Shown here one piece after another: positions 1-13,278 of a stretch of DNA of 64,000 nucleotides. This DNA comes from Amoebidium appalachense (lineage: Eukaryota; Ichthyosporea), in the NCBI GenBank assembly GCA_963693365.1, contig CAVNZM010000001.1, positions 12,090,001 through 12,154,000 on the forward strand, in the 5' to 3' direction. Numbering within the stretch: position 1 is the first letter of the stretch; each line of letters opens with the position of its first letter. The notes beneath the pieces were generated by a model, which searched no databases, had not been told where the DNA came from, and worked only from the letters and a program-made list of their open reading frames with translations. The translations under genes were made by a program, and so were the position numbers.

Positions 1-190
1 ACAATCCACAATGCTCAATTCAGTCAACAAACACTGATCCCCTCCCTTTTCCCTCCCTCCTCCCCTTCCCTTCCCAGCCCCACGTTCTCCTGTCCATCCC
101 CCCTGTGTTCCGCCTTCGTCTCATTACCTCCCCCTCTTCTCCCTTTCCCCTCCCGCCTCCCGCCTCCCCCCGCCCCCCCCCGGGCCCCCC

Positions 191-330
191 TCTCTGAAGA
201 TGGGTTCTGTCATGTTGCATAATGCGTGTTGCAGTTGTTGCATACTTGAATTTTTGCTTTTACGTTTGTCTAGCACCGTGTTTCTCATCGTGTCGTTGTG
301 CATCATGCATATATTCCGCAATCTAACCAC
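191..330 (+). repeat. Dispersed poly-C-flanked repeat, copy A
   Basis: It begins after a C run with a GAAGATGGGTTCTG-like start, contains several TTGCAT and ATCGTGT words, and ends with an ATATTCCGCAATCTAA-like sequence directly followed by another C-rich tract. It shares start, end and internal words with 22139-22257 and 25573-25715 and, in reverse complement, with 60857-60968. It lies in the intron before the first visible exon of the propeller gene. Confidence 0.6.
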
Positions 331-456
331 CCCCTTCTTTACCACCTCCCCCTTCCCCCCCCCTTCCCCACCCACCCACCCCACCCCCTCCTCCTCCCCC
401 TTCCCCCCCCCCCCCCCCTCCCCGCCTCTTCCTCCACCCCCCATTTTCCACCACAG

Positions 457-1664
457 ATTGCCAAAAAGACCCCACCTGCACGGTAGCAAACACGACTGCA
501 CCGTGTGAGTCTGGGCTATACCAGTGTAGTCAGTGTGCCCCGGGCAAGATATTCTACCCACAGCTCAGCAGGGCAAAGTGCAACGGTATGTAGGTGGATA
601 CGTACTTGTTTGCTTGATGGACGAATGTGTTGGCTTGGAAAATTGATGTACGCTCTTTTTTTTTTTTTTTTTTTTTTTGAGTTCTTTGCTTTTTTCTTTT
701 CTTTTCCTTTCTTTTCTTTTTTTTTCCTGCTTGGTCTCGGTTTATCCTTTTCTTTTGCCCTTGATGATGTACCTTTTCTCGTTTCCATCTCCCCGGTTTA
801 TTTGTTATTTTATTCTTATTTTTATTTTATTTTATTTTTTTTATTTTTTTTATTTTTTTTTTTTTTGGGGGGGGGGGGGGGGGGGGAGTTGTGCTCATTT
901 CCCTGACAGTGTAGTGCCGGAGATTTATCGGAAAGGATAAGAGCGATAGGAGGAAAAGGGGGGCAAGGTAGCAAATGAGTGTCCTATTTGTATTTTACTT
1001 AGAAGGGGTGCGGGGGGAGGGGGGGAGGGGCGCAGGCGGCGACGGTGGTGGTGGTGGAGGTGGGGGGAGGGGGGGGGGGGGAGGGGGGAGCCGGGGGGAG
1101 AGCGCTAAATTGCCGAAGTAGGGAGGAAGAAAAGACAAAGATGGCAAAGTTGAAACATGTGAGAGAGGGAAGTGTTGATGTTCTGTAACGGGCACGCACA
1201 CGAGAAGGAATCCCCTGTCCCGTTACCTCTCCAACCACCCCACTACTTTCCTCCCCACAACCACAGTTCCCACCCCTTCTATTGCAGTATCGTTATCTTG
1301 CTTTTATAGGTTGTGGATTCTCGGATTTTCCCCCTTCCCGCCCACTCCTCTGCCCCCTTCCCCCCTCCCCCCCCCCCCCCCCCCCCCTGTCCCCTGCTCC
1401 TCCCTTCAATTCCCATTCTTGTCTCTCTCTCACTAACCTTTGCTCCACAGCCCCCTCTCCCCCCCCGCCCCTCCCCCCCCCCCCCCCCCCCCTTCCTCCC
1501 CCCCTTCCTACCCCCCTATCACCAAAGTCCTCTAATCAACCACCTGTTGACTCCTAAACTGCACATGTCGTATCATTTCACGGATTTACCGCGCCTCGCA
1601 ATATTCCCCACGTACACGTGAGCTGCTCATAAGCACAATGCACACACACAGGCACGCACATACA

Positions 1665-1711
<47 letters not shown>

Positions 1712-2588
1712 TCACACACGTACACGTACACACGTACATACACACACACACACACACACACACCAGACTGCCGCAAGAACCCCACGTGCTCTGTTGGTGA
1801 CCCGTCAGTCCCCTGCACGGGTGAGCAGGAGCTACAGTGCAAAACGTGCCGATCGGGCCTGCAACGTCATTCGGCAAATGCACCAAACTGCATAGGTGTG
1901 TGCATGTGCGTGTGCGTGTTTGTGTGTGTGCGCGCGTGTGTGTGCGTGCGTGCAAGCATGCGTGCGTGTTTTTTTTTTTTTTTCGGGGGGGAGGGGGGGG
2001 GGGGGGGGGGGGGATAAAGTTGATATGCCTTGTAGCTTGGCTGTGTATATATTTGTGTGTGGGTGGGTGGGTGTGGGTGGATGGGTGAATGGGTGGGTGG
2101 GTGCTTGCAAGGGAGCGAGGGCCGCGGAGGGGGGGGGGGGGGGGAAGGGAGAAGGGGAAGACGCCCAGGTACAAAGGAATTGTGCAAGATTCCTGGTTTG
2201 GGACCAATCCCCCCCCCCCCCCCCCCCCCCCTCTCTCTCTCTCTCTCTCCCCCCCTCCCCTCCGGGTTATTTTATGGCGGTGGCGGGGGGGGGGGGAGGG
2301 GGGGGAGGGGGGATTGGATTCGTGCATCAATTGTGTGATCAATACAAGTATTTAAACGGGTTGCCATACAACAAAGGTTTCATGGCTACTGCCCTCCCTC
2401 CCTCCCTCCCCCCCCCCCCCCCCCCCTCCCCCCCCCCCCCCCCCCCCCCTCTCTCGCTTCTTTCCCCGGAAACCTTCCCAAACAACTGCCTACATGTACA
2501 AGAGGTGACCTGTGCTGAACCGTTTTTATGATTCCCCCCTCCCCCCATCGCCCTTCATCCTCAGCACACATTCACTTACACACGCCAC

Positions 2589-2666
<78 letters not shown>

Positions 2667-2709
2667 CACAAAGACACACACACTACACACCGGCACACAC
2701 AAGTACACA

Positions 2710-2779
<70 letters not shown>

Positions 2780-3576
2780 GCACACACACACACACAGGCT
2801 ACCACCTGGTCTCTCTCTACGGAGCCAAACTAGCCAACGGTTACAATCTTCGATATTGCGGGGGGGCTTGTTTAACGTCTAGACAGAATTGGATTATGAT
2901 TGCAAACTCCGATTATCAGGTGGCAACAATCGCAATCGCCAACGATTACCTTTATGCGGCTAATCTAGACGGACTAATATACTACTGTGATTTGCCGGAT
3001 GGCTGCATAACTGGTTTAGGGTTCTGGGCCAACATGACGTCACTTGGCGACACCACTCGATTGGCAGCAAGTCACACATACATTTATGGTCTTCGCAAAT
3101 CCGATTCTGCGATCTGGCGATGTGCTGCACCGTGTGTAGGTAGTGCAACTATAGGAGTATTACTCCCAAATTCGCAATCTAGTGCCGAGATTGCAGCTAC
3201 CGACTACTATATATTCCGATCCACTGCAACGGGAGACACGTATTCATGCCTAGCCCCATGCGAGAGTGGTGCGTGGGTAAAAGTAAAGGGAACATATACG
3301 AAACTCGCAGCCACCTTAAACTACGTATTCGGGCTGGATTCGAGTGGCAACGTTTACTATTCGACGATCGACAAAGCGGCAACAGCCAATTGGTCCAAAG
3401 TCACGTCAACGCAACCGGAGGGGTTCAGATCAATTACGGCGTCGCCCGACTATGCATATGGGGTGGGTGTAAGCAGTGATGTGTTGTATAGGTGCAGCCT
3501 GCCCGTGTGCACGAGTTGGGCCGATGCCACAAGGGGCCAGCTGTCACTGGCTGTCGATGTGGCTGCTGGGGGCTAA
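457..3576 (+). CDS. Cys-rich module / tectonin-like propeller protein (5' incomplete)
   Basis: Three phase-compatible exons are visible: 457-585, 1767-1895 and 2798-3576 (stop TAA). Each acceptor is AG and each donor GT (gtatgtag, gtgtgtgc), and all junctions are phase 1. Exons 1 and 2 are both exactly 129 bases and encode homologous 43-residue modules with the pattern D-C-x-K-x-P-T-C ... P-C ... Q-C-x2-C-x2-G ... C. The last exon encodes about 259 residues with at least five propeller-like repeats, each with a motif such as YLYAANLDGLIYYC or YVFGLDSSGNVYYS, resembling tectonin/TECPR beta-propeller repeats. Several repeats carry a C-x3-C or C-x4-C pair, which suggests disulfides and an extracellular location. 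Earlier exons, presumably with a signal peptide, lie left of the window or were not found. Tectonin repeats often bind sugars or lipopolysaccharide, so a lectin-like role is inferred, not shown. Confidence 0.75.
2593..2797 (+). repeat. (CA)n microsatellite ending in a splice acceptor
   Basis: Two long CA arrays are separated by a short interrupted segment. The final CACACAG is the acceptor of the exon starting at 2798. Confidence 0.9.
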
Positions 3577-3655
3577 AAATAGCTGCACACACAGAGACCA
3601 AGACTAAATAGAGAAGGACGGTTGCGGGATTGTTTTGAATGGTTTTAATTCTTTT

Positions 3656-3715
3656 AAGGAAGGTTTTTAGTAGGCCATAATAGTCAAGGAAGGTTTTTAG
3701 TAGGCCATAATAGGC
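3656..3715. repeat. 30-base tandem duplication
   Basis: Two adjacent 30-base units (3656-3685 and 3686-3715) differ only near their last bases. They lie just downstream of the propeller gene stop, probably in its 3' UTR. Confidence 0.9.
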
Positions 3716-4296
3716 AAAGGCTGGAACGAAAGGTGGTCGAAATACTGTAGGATAGCCATAGTCGACGTGGAAAGTCTTGTACATGTGCACGTGTTGAAGG
3801 TGACAGAAAAGGTATAATGATGATGTAATGTAAAGTCCGCGCGTGCTGTGTGTAGTGTAGTAGATAGCCTCCCAGAAATCTAAATATGGAGTTTGAAAGG
3901 AACTTCGCTTGTTAATCATTCCCTTTCCCAGTACAGTTTGTGGCAGCATGGTATGCTGCGGTAAAAAATAGAGAAATTCGTGCGATTTATGTGCGGATGC
4001 ATGAGCACCACTTATGATAGTTGTCGATGGCAATGTATCAATCTATGTAGATAGAATGATAATGGTATGAATGAAGTATGCTGTTTACTCCAAATGAAAG
4101 AACTGAAGGAGATGAATTTTATCTTTTCTTAGGCCCTACCAAACCATCAACATAATCGCATTAATTTTTATGTTGGCAGCCCAGAGGACTGCAATATGCA
4201 CACGAAACACACTTCCTTGTCAGAGAGAGAGAAAGGCTATCTATAATAAGGAGAACAAGACCAGAGACACACACACACAGAGAGAGGGGGGGGGGG

Positions 4297-4302
<6 letters not shown>

Positions 4303-4394
<92 letters not shown>

Positions 4395-4435
4395 CGGAGA
4401 CAGATCTAGACAGAGACAGAAGAGGGGGGGGGGGG

Positions 4436-4497
<62 letters not shown>
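4303..4497 (+). repeat. (GA)n microsatellites
   Basis: Two long GA arrays (about 4303-4389 and 4439-4497) are separated by a GACAGA-rich segment and a G run. Confidence 0.95.
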
Positions 4498-4500
<3 letters not shown>

Positions 4501-5187
4501 GGTGATTGATAATGATGATGTAAGAAAGGTGACGCGGGCAATGTGGTATATAAGATGCTCGCAGGGCCACCTTCCAATTCGAAACACATACACAAGCGCG
4601 CACGCACACGCACACATAATCACACACGCGCGCGCTCACACAGACACGCACGCACGCAAGCACGCACGACACACACACGTACGAACACACACCAGCGCAC
4701 GCACGCACGCACGCACACATGTACACTCGCACACACACACGCACACACAAGTACGCACACACACACATACCCACACACGCACATACATAAACACACAGCA
4801 TGCACACACACGGTGATGAAACTAGTACACACACGCATCATGATCAACATACGCATGTGTGTACACAGGTGCCACGGGGAAGAAGCTTACTTAATATTAG
4901 TTAGGAATGATTGTTCTGCGGTGCGTGTGTTTGTGTGACACGTGTGTTTGGGGGGGGGAGGGGGGGGGGGAGAAGGCGGGGAGGGGAGGGAGAAGGGGGA
5001 AGAGAGAGAGAGAGAGAGAGGGAGAGGGGGGAGAGAGAGAGAGAGAGAAGAGAGAGGGGGGGGGGGGGGGGAGGGAGAGAGTGAGAGAAAGTGAGAGAGG
5101 GGGGGGGGGGGGGAGGGGGAGAGAGAGAGAGAGAGAGAAGAGGGAGAGAGGGAGAGGGGGAGAGAGAGAGGTGGGGGGAGGGAGAGG

Positions 5188-5375
<188 letters not shown>

Positions 5376-6009
5376 GAAAGAGAGATAGACGAGGGGGAGG
5401 GATGTCGAAGTGGTGAAAATGACGGTGAAATCCACAGGCAGCCACATACGCCACCATCAGGCCGGCTGTTAATAACTTGGCTCTTTTTCTCAAGGGTTCT
5501 CACCACAAAGAAAGTGCCCGGCCCGTAGAAGACTGCAGATGCTCTCCGAACCAATCGGAATGAAGTATGTGAGTGCGTGGATAGCCAATAAGGAAGAAAG
5601 AAATCACGAGTCACAACTCCGAGAAGCAGCCGACCAATCAGGCCGTGGCTGCCAGCCTGCGGCTTGAAGCCGGCTTCTCTTCAGGGCTCTATAACGCCAT
5701 GTGGTAAATAATAATAAAAAGAGAGAGAAATAAATAGTTGTAGCACCAGAGGACGTGTTGTAGTTTATGTGATTTGTGTGACGAATTGTGTTCCATGCGG
5801 AAAATTACGTGGCTATGGATGGACAGTTGCACGTGATTGGCATGATGATGTGTCCTGCTCTCTTGCCTTATTTGGGTTTTGACTTTGAGCCAAAAACACC
5901 GAGGAATGCGTCCAAAATCGATGTGGTTGGTCTATTTTTGAAATCGTTTCCCTTATTTGATTGGCTACTAAGCGTGTTGTGCAATGCTTTTTGGGGTAAG
6001 CGTTGTGTC

Positions 6010-6140
6010 GCGCTGTTCTCTCACCAGTTTGTCAGTTTTTCGTTGTGAGCAGAGTCAACTCACCAGTTTGTTAGTTTTTCAAGGCGTTGTGACTCTCTCT
6101 TCACCACTTTGTTTCGTTTTCGTTGTGAGCAAAGTCAACC
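6010..6140. repeat. Degenerate tandem repeat upstream of the RCC1-like gene
   Basis: Imperfect copies of CACCAGTTTGTTAGTTTTTC and of CGTTGTGAGCARAGTCAAC recur about two to three times. Confidence 0.6.
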
Positions 6141-6280
6141 GCAACTGTATAGTTACTGTACAGCAACCATTTCGAAAAGAGATGCGAAGGTAGCTAGGGA
6201 GACTCTTTGACTGACTTCGTTCGTGCAGCTGCCCTTTGTGCAGCCCTTATTCTGACTGCTAACCGTCTGTGGTGCCACAG

Positions 6281-7972
6281 ATTGAGGGGGTTGAGATTCA
6301 GGGGGCGGGAGGCGAGGCTCCAAAGCGGAGAGGACGCTCGGCAGCACCCCAGCTCCAGGCAGCCTCCGCGCAGGACCACAAGGAGCCCGAGAAGGCCGAA
6401 CGGGGCAGGAAGAAGGGTGGTAGTTCGGGGGTGGCCATGGGTAAGGCCGAGGAGAATGGGGGGGAGCGCCCGGTCGTCCGGACTACCAAGGCAGGCAAAG
6501 GTATACGTGCCACCGTGGGCTTGCTGGTTGGGGCTGGGGAGTGGGGCTGACCGTGGCTTGTTGGGCTGGGGTAGCAGCACCACAGAGCATCACTGTTGAG
6601 GGTCGACACCCCACAGACTAGCGGGGGGGACTTTACTTATGTATGGCATGGGAACCATGGCGCAGCTAGGCTACGTCGTAGGAGAGGCGAGAAAATTCCC
6701 CAATATCGTTTAACATGAGCTCCTCCTCAAGCCCTCGACAGTTCGGCAAGCAGTGTGCGGGGGCTTATATACCGCTGTTGCAACAATGGATGGCAAGGTG
6801 CGGCCTACAGCCCTTCCCAGCACCTCCTGAAGGCGCTGATGCTGACGGGCACGGGCACAGGTGTTGACCTTCGGGGTCAACGATGAGGGGGCCTTGGGCC
6901 GGGGGGGTGAGGAGGCTGCTGTTCACCCCATGGAAGGGCCTCTTGCCAACAAGAAGGCCATACAGGTGGCTTGTGGCGACAGCCACACGGTCGTCTTGTG
7001 TGACAACGGATCCTTATGGATCAGCGGTACCTTTAGGGTGAGTGCTTGAAGACCCCAGGTAGCAGGTGCACGGAATGGGGTATTCGAGCATGACTGACAC
7101 AGGGGCTGCAGGGAGCAAACGGTCAACTAGCGTTCAGTGGTGTGCACTAGCCCCAAATGGTGGCCCCTGGCCTGTGGCAATACAACTGCCGGAGCTGGAT
7201 GCTGCCAGCGCGAATACAGTGACCCAGTGGTCAGCGTTGTCTCCGGCGACAATCACGTACTTGCGGTGACACAGGAGGGTCGGGCCTTCTCATGGGGATG
7301 TGGAGACACTGAGGACAACCCCCTGGGCCGGCGTGTTTTGAGCCGGCTGCCGGTCTCATACCTTTCCCCACATGTCCTTTCAATACCTTTGAGCCCACGA
7401 ATACTCCATATGGCGGCAGGCGCCTATCATTCGTTTGCGGTAACGGTCGACGGGCGTGTATGGGCGTGGGGGGCCAGCATGCGTGGCCAGACGGGCCTGC
7501 AAGGCGCCCGTCACGTCGAAACACCGGAGTTCGTGGAAGGGCTGGTTGGCCGCCACATTATTGGTATTGCCTGCAGGGGGCAACCACCACAGTATTGCCC
7601 TGGACAATCAGGGCTGCGTCTGGTCGACCGGCAAGGGCACGGGGGGGGGTGCTTGGCCAGGGCACGGAGGAGCACTCATTGGTGCACGTGGGCGCGGCCG
7701 ACAGTGAACCCGACAAGAGCACAAGGAACCAAGTGCAAAGCGCATTGACCGGCCAGAGAATAACGGCGGTTGCCTGCGGGTCCGAGTGCTCATTTGCACT
7801 CACACACGGCGGTGTGTTATTCGCGTGGGGTTTTGGGGAGAACTACCAACTTGGGGCGGGCAATAGTGCACCCCAGCTGGCCCCTGTGCGTGTTGGCAGC
7901 CTGCAGCTTGAGAGCCGCACCGTGCTGGCCATCAGTGCGGGTGGCCAGCATGTCGCTCTGCTGCGTGACTAG
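6281..7972 (+). pseudogene. RCC1 (RanGEF) homologue with multiple frameshifts
   Basis: The translation shows the RCC1 seven-bladed propeller, the chromatin-bound nucleotide exchange factor for Ran. A basic N-terminal segment (PKRRGRS, GRKKGG) at 6281-6505 resembles the RCC1 nuclear tail. Blade sequences include LTFGVNDEGALGR, VACGDSHTVVL, VVSGDNHVLAV, MAAGAYHSFAV, GGNHHSIALDNQG, FAWGFGENYQLG and a terminal SAGGQHVALL before TAG at 7970. An intron with a GTGAGT donor at about 7037 and acceptor at about 7100 is plausible. The frame must change near 6540-6560, 6860, 7140, 7215, 7577 and 7645; two of these are in G runs (five and nine G). The blade containing the first GAGEWG-like motif is badly broken. 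Either this is a young pseudogene or the consensus has indel errors. RCC1 kinship is secure; whether the gene works is not. Confidence 0.75.
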
Positions 7973-8328
7973 CCCGTAGAGTAACGGTGACCTCAAGACT
8001 GGAGGGGTGGGGGTGTTGTAGATGCACAGTAGAGAATGTGTATACGTAACAAAAAAAACCCAAAATTTCTGATTGTCAAGTCCTAAGTCATGCGAATGCA
8101 ACTTACGAAGTACGATAGACTACAAATGGCCCAGGGCACACAACGGGTCACAGTGTCGATATAACATAAGAACCGTGGTGGCTGGTTTTCTTCCTTGGTA
8201 TATCTTGCGCCATTGTATTGCAGAAATAAGACCTTCCGAAATGTATGAACGTACGAGTGCACTTGCTTGCAGAAAACCTTCGTACAAACTTAAATGCAAA
8301 TGTGCTGGCATGCAGTAATTCAGCGCCA

Positions 8329-8362
<34 letters not shown>

Positions 8363-8948
8363 CACCTTAGGTGTGATATTATTCTTGACTTAAGCTATTT
8401 ACGTCCACACGTCTAAGTATTTGTGAAGTATTCATGACAGGTTTTGAAACAGTAAACGCTGAGGGCTTTGTGGTTAATACTCTGGTTTATTTATTCTTGT
8501 GATCACGGTGATCTGCCGCACGCTTTGTTCAATGAGGTGATCTGCCGCACGCTTTGTTCAATGTGAAAACTTATCATTCTTTATTGTTATTACAGTAAGT
8601 GACACATAATAGATATAGGAAGAAGACTAAGACCATAAATAAATCCAACAAACATGGGCGCCACCTAATACCCTAATACACACCCCGAGTCTACAAACAC
8701 ATATATTGCAAAAAGGTCACAGCCGGTGTGTAAACTCACCGAAAAACCCTTCCCAATTGTGCCGGGCCGTCAGGTTTACAATGAAGACGTACACAAAGGA
8801 TCAAAAAACTTGGTTGTGCACGGTACGTACGTTTCACAGGTCTAATGTGCCATCTAAGAGGAAAACCTAGATAGGCTGCACGCGCGTAAATGCATCCGAA
8901 CTAATTTGCAAATCATACAAAATCCCCACCCCCACACCCCACGCACAC

Positions 8949-8981
<33 letters not shown>

Positions 8982-9273
8982 AGCCCCCCCCCCCCCCCCC
9001 CAATCGTCGAGACATCAATATCGCCAATAATCAAAACATACAAAACCCATACCGCCACAAGCTACCACCACATCCAAGATTCAATAGTGGGTTTTTCGCT
9101 CACAAATGAAATGGAAAGGAACGCCCACAATTGGGAGCAAAACATACCGCCTAAACCCAATCAAAACACACTCTCCCTTAAGTTTTAAATCAAACTTCAA
9201 GCAGCATCAACACGGACCGGTTTAGTGTCCCTACAGCACTGCCACTTGCCATATACCACAAAACAGCAAAAAA

Positions 9274-9311
<38 letters not shown>

Positions 9312-9357
9312 AAAACACACACACACACACACACGACACAAAAACCCACAGCACTTT
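7973..9357. other. Intergenic region between RCC1-like gene and DBP3
   Basis: No gene is recognisable. It contains G/C runs (a G run near 8331-8361, C runs near 8984 and 9277-9309), a poly-A tract near 8949 and a 29-base tandem duplication at 8507-8563. The sequence TTTATTTATT at 8486-8495 reads as overlapping AATAAA signals on the minus strand and could serve DBP3, though it is over 800 bases from that stop. Confidence 0.5.
8507..8563. repeat. 29-base tandem duplication
   Basis: Two adjacent copies of a unit containing ATCTGCCGCACGCTTTG start at 8507 and 8536, identical except near the end. Confidence 0.9.
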
Positions 9358-9604
9358 TCATTCGTCGTCACTGAATGTGATCTTTGTGGCCTTCTTTGTT
9401 GGCATCTCATCCTCGGGAATAAAGTGGTTGCCATACAGTGCGTGCTCCTTCTTCTTCTGTGGCGCATACCCAAACTTGAGCAGCGCATCGGGTACATGCG
9501 CACCCGCACCTGTGGAAAGAGCGAGGGGGAAAGAGGTTAATATAGTCGTCTACATGGTGTGGAGTCATAGGGTAATGCAATGTAAATATCTCCAGTCTCA
9601 TTTG

Positions 9605-9645
<41 letters not shown>

Positions 9646-9776
9646 ACGCGCGTACACACACATTCCGATGGTGTATTGCTTGATGTGCAAAGGGAGCGAA
9701 AAGTGAACATCTTGTAATGCATGTAACTTCTGTAGGCCTAACATTCATGGTGGAGGGGGGGAGAGGGGGAGGGGAG

Positions 9777-9807
<31 letters not shown>

Positions 9808-10645
9808 CTTACCCTTGAGCACATCTGAGAGGGGCCCAGCCAGCTGCTTGTCCTGGACGGTGAACAGTGTGTGGGCTGTGCCTGTGGCCCCGGCACGGCC
9901 AGTACGACCAATGCGGTGCACATAGTCCTGAAAAGGAGATTACGATTAGATTGCGATTGCAAGAGATTGAGATTCGATGGGGTGAGGGCAGTTAGGTCTG
10001 TGTAGTGCGGTGCATGGCCATATGGCCAGAGTTGCACGGACGCAAACATGTTTCCAGAAAAGTGTGCAAAACACAGGAGAGGACATGAAAAATGGAAAGA
10101 GCGGCAAAGGTGACAATGGGAGGGTGGTGTTGGCGTATTGTCCAAGCAATATGCATCAGAAGAAACATGAGAACGAGATCAGGGGCGATTTGGGTGACAG
10201 AAAGAAGGGGAAGGGTGGGTGGGGGGAGGTGTGTGTGGGTGCTTGAAAGTGAGGGGGGGAAGGGAGGGAACCAGAAAAGTGAAGGGTTATTTAATGCTCC
10301 CCGTGGGAGGGAGGGGGGAGGGGGGGGGGGGGGAGGGGGGGGGGGGGGGAGGGGGGGGATGAGGGTATGCGGGTGGTCGAGGGGGGGGGGGGGGGGGGGG
10401 GGGGAGTAGGACGACTGAAAATGGGAAAGAAAAAAGGGGGAATATACGGGATGTTTACCTCGACGGTGAGAGGGAATGAGTAGTTGATAACCACCTCCAC
10501 GTTTGGAATGTCCAGGCCACGGGCACATACATCGGTGGCAATGAGCACTGGTGTCTGGCCACTCTTGAAGGCCTCTACTGCCTGTGGGGTAAAAAATAAG
10601 GTTGGGTGGGTAGAAAAGAGGTGGGATGGTGGTGATGGTGGGTGA

Positions 10646-10727
<82 letters not shown>

Positions 10728-11312
10728 TGGTGGTGGTGGGGGGGGGAGGGGGGGGGAGTGTGCCGTGGTGTGTGCGTGTGCGTGTGCGTGTGTGTGTGTA
10801 TACGTGTCCCTCTGTCCTCTCTCTGTCACTGTGTGTGTGTGTGTGTGTGTGCGTGTGCGTGTGCGTGTGTGTGCGCGCGCGTGGTTGTTCCTACAGACTG
10901 TTCCTCGACACGAGTGTTCACGTACGTGTCCATGCATGTGCGACATATCATGTCATGTGTCTCAACCGATGGGTGTGAAATACAGCTTACGTGTGTCGAA
11001 AAAAAGTGCTTTCAACTCCAATCAAACGGAGACAATAGAAAGAAAACTCATTACTCCACAGGATGCATGGGTGTGAAATACAGCTTACGTGTGTCGAAAA
11101 AAAGTGCTTTCAACTCCAATCAAACGGAGACAATAGAAAGAAAACTCATTACTCCACAGGATGCATGGAAGTCTTATGGTGGGTGTGGTGTGTGCTTTAT
11201 CAAAAACAAAGAAGGAGGTGTGGAGGTGTAGATGCATCCATGAGTTGTGTGAGTGGGTGTGCGCAAGTGTGTGTGTGTGCATGTGCGCACCGTGTGTGTG
11301 TGCGCACGCCTG

Positions 11313-11345
<33 letters not shown>

Positions 11346-11451
11346 GCATCATTACCTGTGTGCGCTCAAACTGGTTCATGTCACCATGCACAGCACCCAC
11401 TTTGTAGCCCTTTTGCCTCAGAAATCGCTCGACCCTGCACGTTGAGGCAAA

Positions 11452-11485
<34 letters not shown>

Positions 11486-11670
11486 GTGGTGAAGTATGGG
11501 GTGTGGTGGGCGTTAGACAGTGAGTAATGTGTAACCAAACATCACATGCGAATATGGAGTCTATCCACACAAGTTCAAACGGTCTTGACTTCAGGAGCAC
11601 ACGATGATAAAACAAGGAAAAGAAAAATCATCCCCGGGGAGAGGGCGCGGGGGGGGGGGGGGGGAGACCA

Positions 11671-11716
<46 letters not shown>

Positions 11717-11905
11717 CTGTCATGAGGGGGCAATAAATCGCAGGGGACAAAAAGGAAGAAAAAAAAAGGAACCACACTAACTGGGCTCTCACCTTGGTGC
11801 CTCCTTCTTGTACAAAACAAACACCAGCAGCCGGTTCTTGCCGTTGTGGTACTTCTGCATCAGCGATGCCAGCCTGTGTGTGTGTGCGTGTGTGCACACA
11901 GGTGG

Positions 11906-11936
<31 letters not shown>

Positions 11937-13236
11937 AGCGGGGGATTGTAATGGGGGTTACGGGATTGAAAGCCGGGCTGATAGAAAACAGCAAACCCAC
12001 ACCAACAGCAAGAATGCCTCAGGCTCTTATGCACGTCATGCACCGTCAAGACACACACACAGATAACCTTAAACTAGCCACACACCCCAAACGAAGTACA
12101 GCCACCCCTTCCTTCCCCCCCCCCCCCCCCCCCCCCCCCCCGCCTCTTCCTCCCATCCCCAGTGGGCCGCCATCCACCACACACACACAACGTTTTCCAT
12201 GCCCAAACACCCCCCTCCCTCCCTCTGCGGCTTCCCTTTCTCTCGGTTCCTTCCACCCACATACACGCCACTTGAATCAACACAAACACAGCCTTTGGCA
12301 GTCATATCTGCCCACACCCACATCCCCACACATACAACCGTATAGCACACTTAAGGATGTATTGCACGAGCCAATCAGCAACACCACTTCATAATCAACC
12401 AATCAGACACCTGATCACCCCCACCCTGACACGAAACAATATTTTCACTAAATGGCTAAATGCACGTAATTCATCCGTATTTACCCGACTAATAACCGAC
12501 AACACCACCACATCTTTTTAACTAATTATCCTTTAATTGTCATTAATTACCTCCAGTCCTTATCCTTGGGGTCCACCACCTCGACCACCTGAGTCACCGT
12601 CTTGGCCGCCGACAGCTCCGGTGATCCCACCGTCACCTTGACGGGGTTTGAAAGGAACTCGCTGGCAAGCGCTCGAATTTCCTTGGGCCATGTGGCACTG
12701 TAGAGAAAAGTGGAGTCAGAAACTCGCTGTGGGAATACAGGATTCATTCTCTCTCTCTCTCTTTCTCTCTCCATGTATGCATCCCCCGTCCCCCCCCCCC
12801 CCGCTCCCCCCCCCCCCCCCTCCCCTCTCTCTTTCTCCCTCCCCCCCCCCCCCCCCGCTCCCGTGCATGTGTGTATGTGTGTGTATGAGCGGTGGGGGTT
12901 TACATTCAAGCGCACGTCCTGACCTTTCTTGTAAATGCCTGTATATGTGTGGACCAAACTGTGTGTGCTCGTGTGCTTTCAATGTGTGTTCATGTGTGTG
13001 CAGGACTGCCTGTTGTTGTTGTGTGTTGTCCGTGGAAATGTTAGATTCCCCTGTGTCCCTAAATGTTATAACAAGATTGCCATAGTCGTGGTGTGTAATC
13101 ACCTGCATGTACCCGAAAGAGTCAAATCAAAATGAGTAACCCGTGCCAAAAACACCTCCAGCAACTTCTGACGTCTCTAATCGAGTCAATTTGAGCTGGG
13201 ACAGCGCACATCACACATTCGCACCACACCGACATA

Positions 13237-13278
<42 letters not shown>

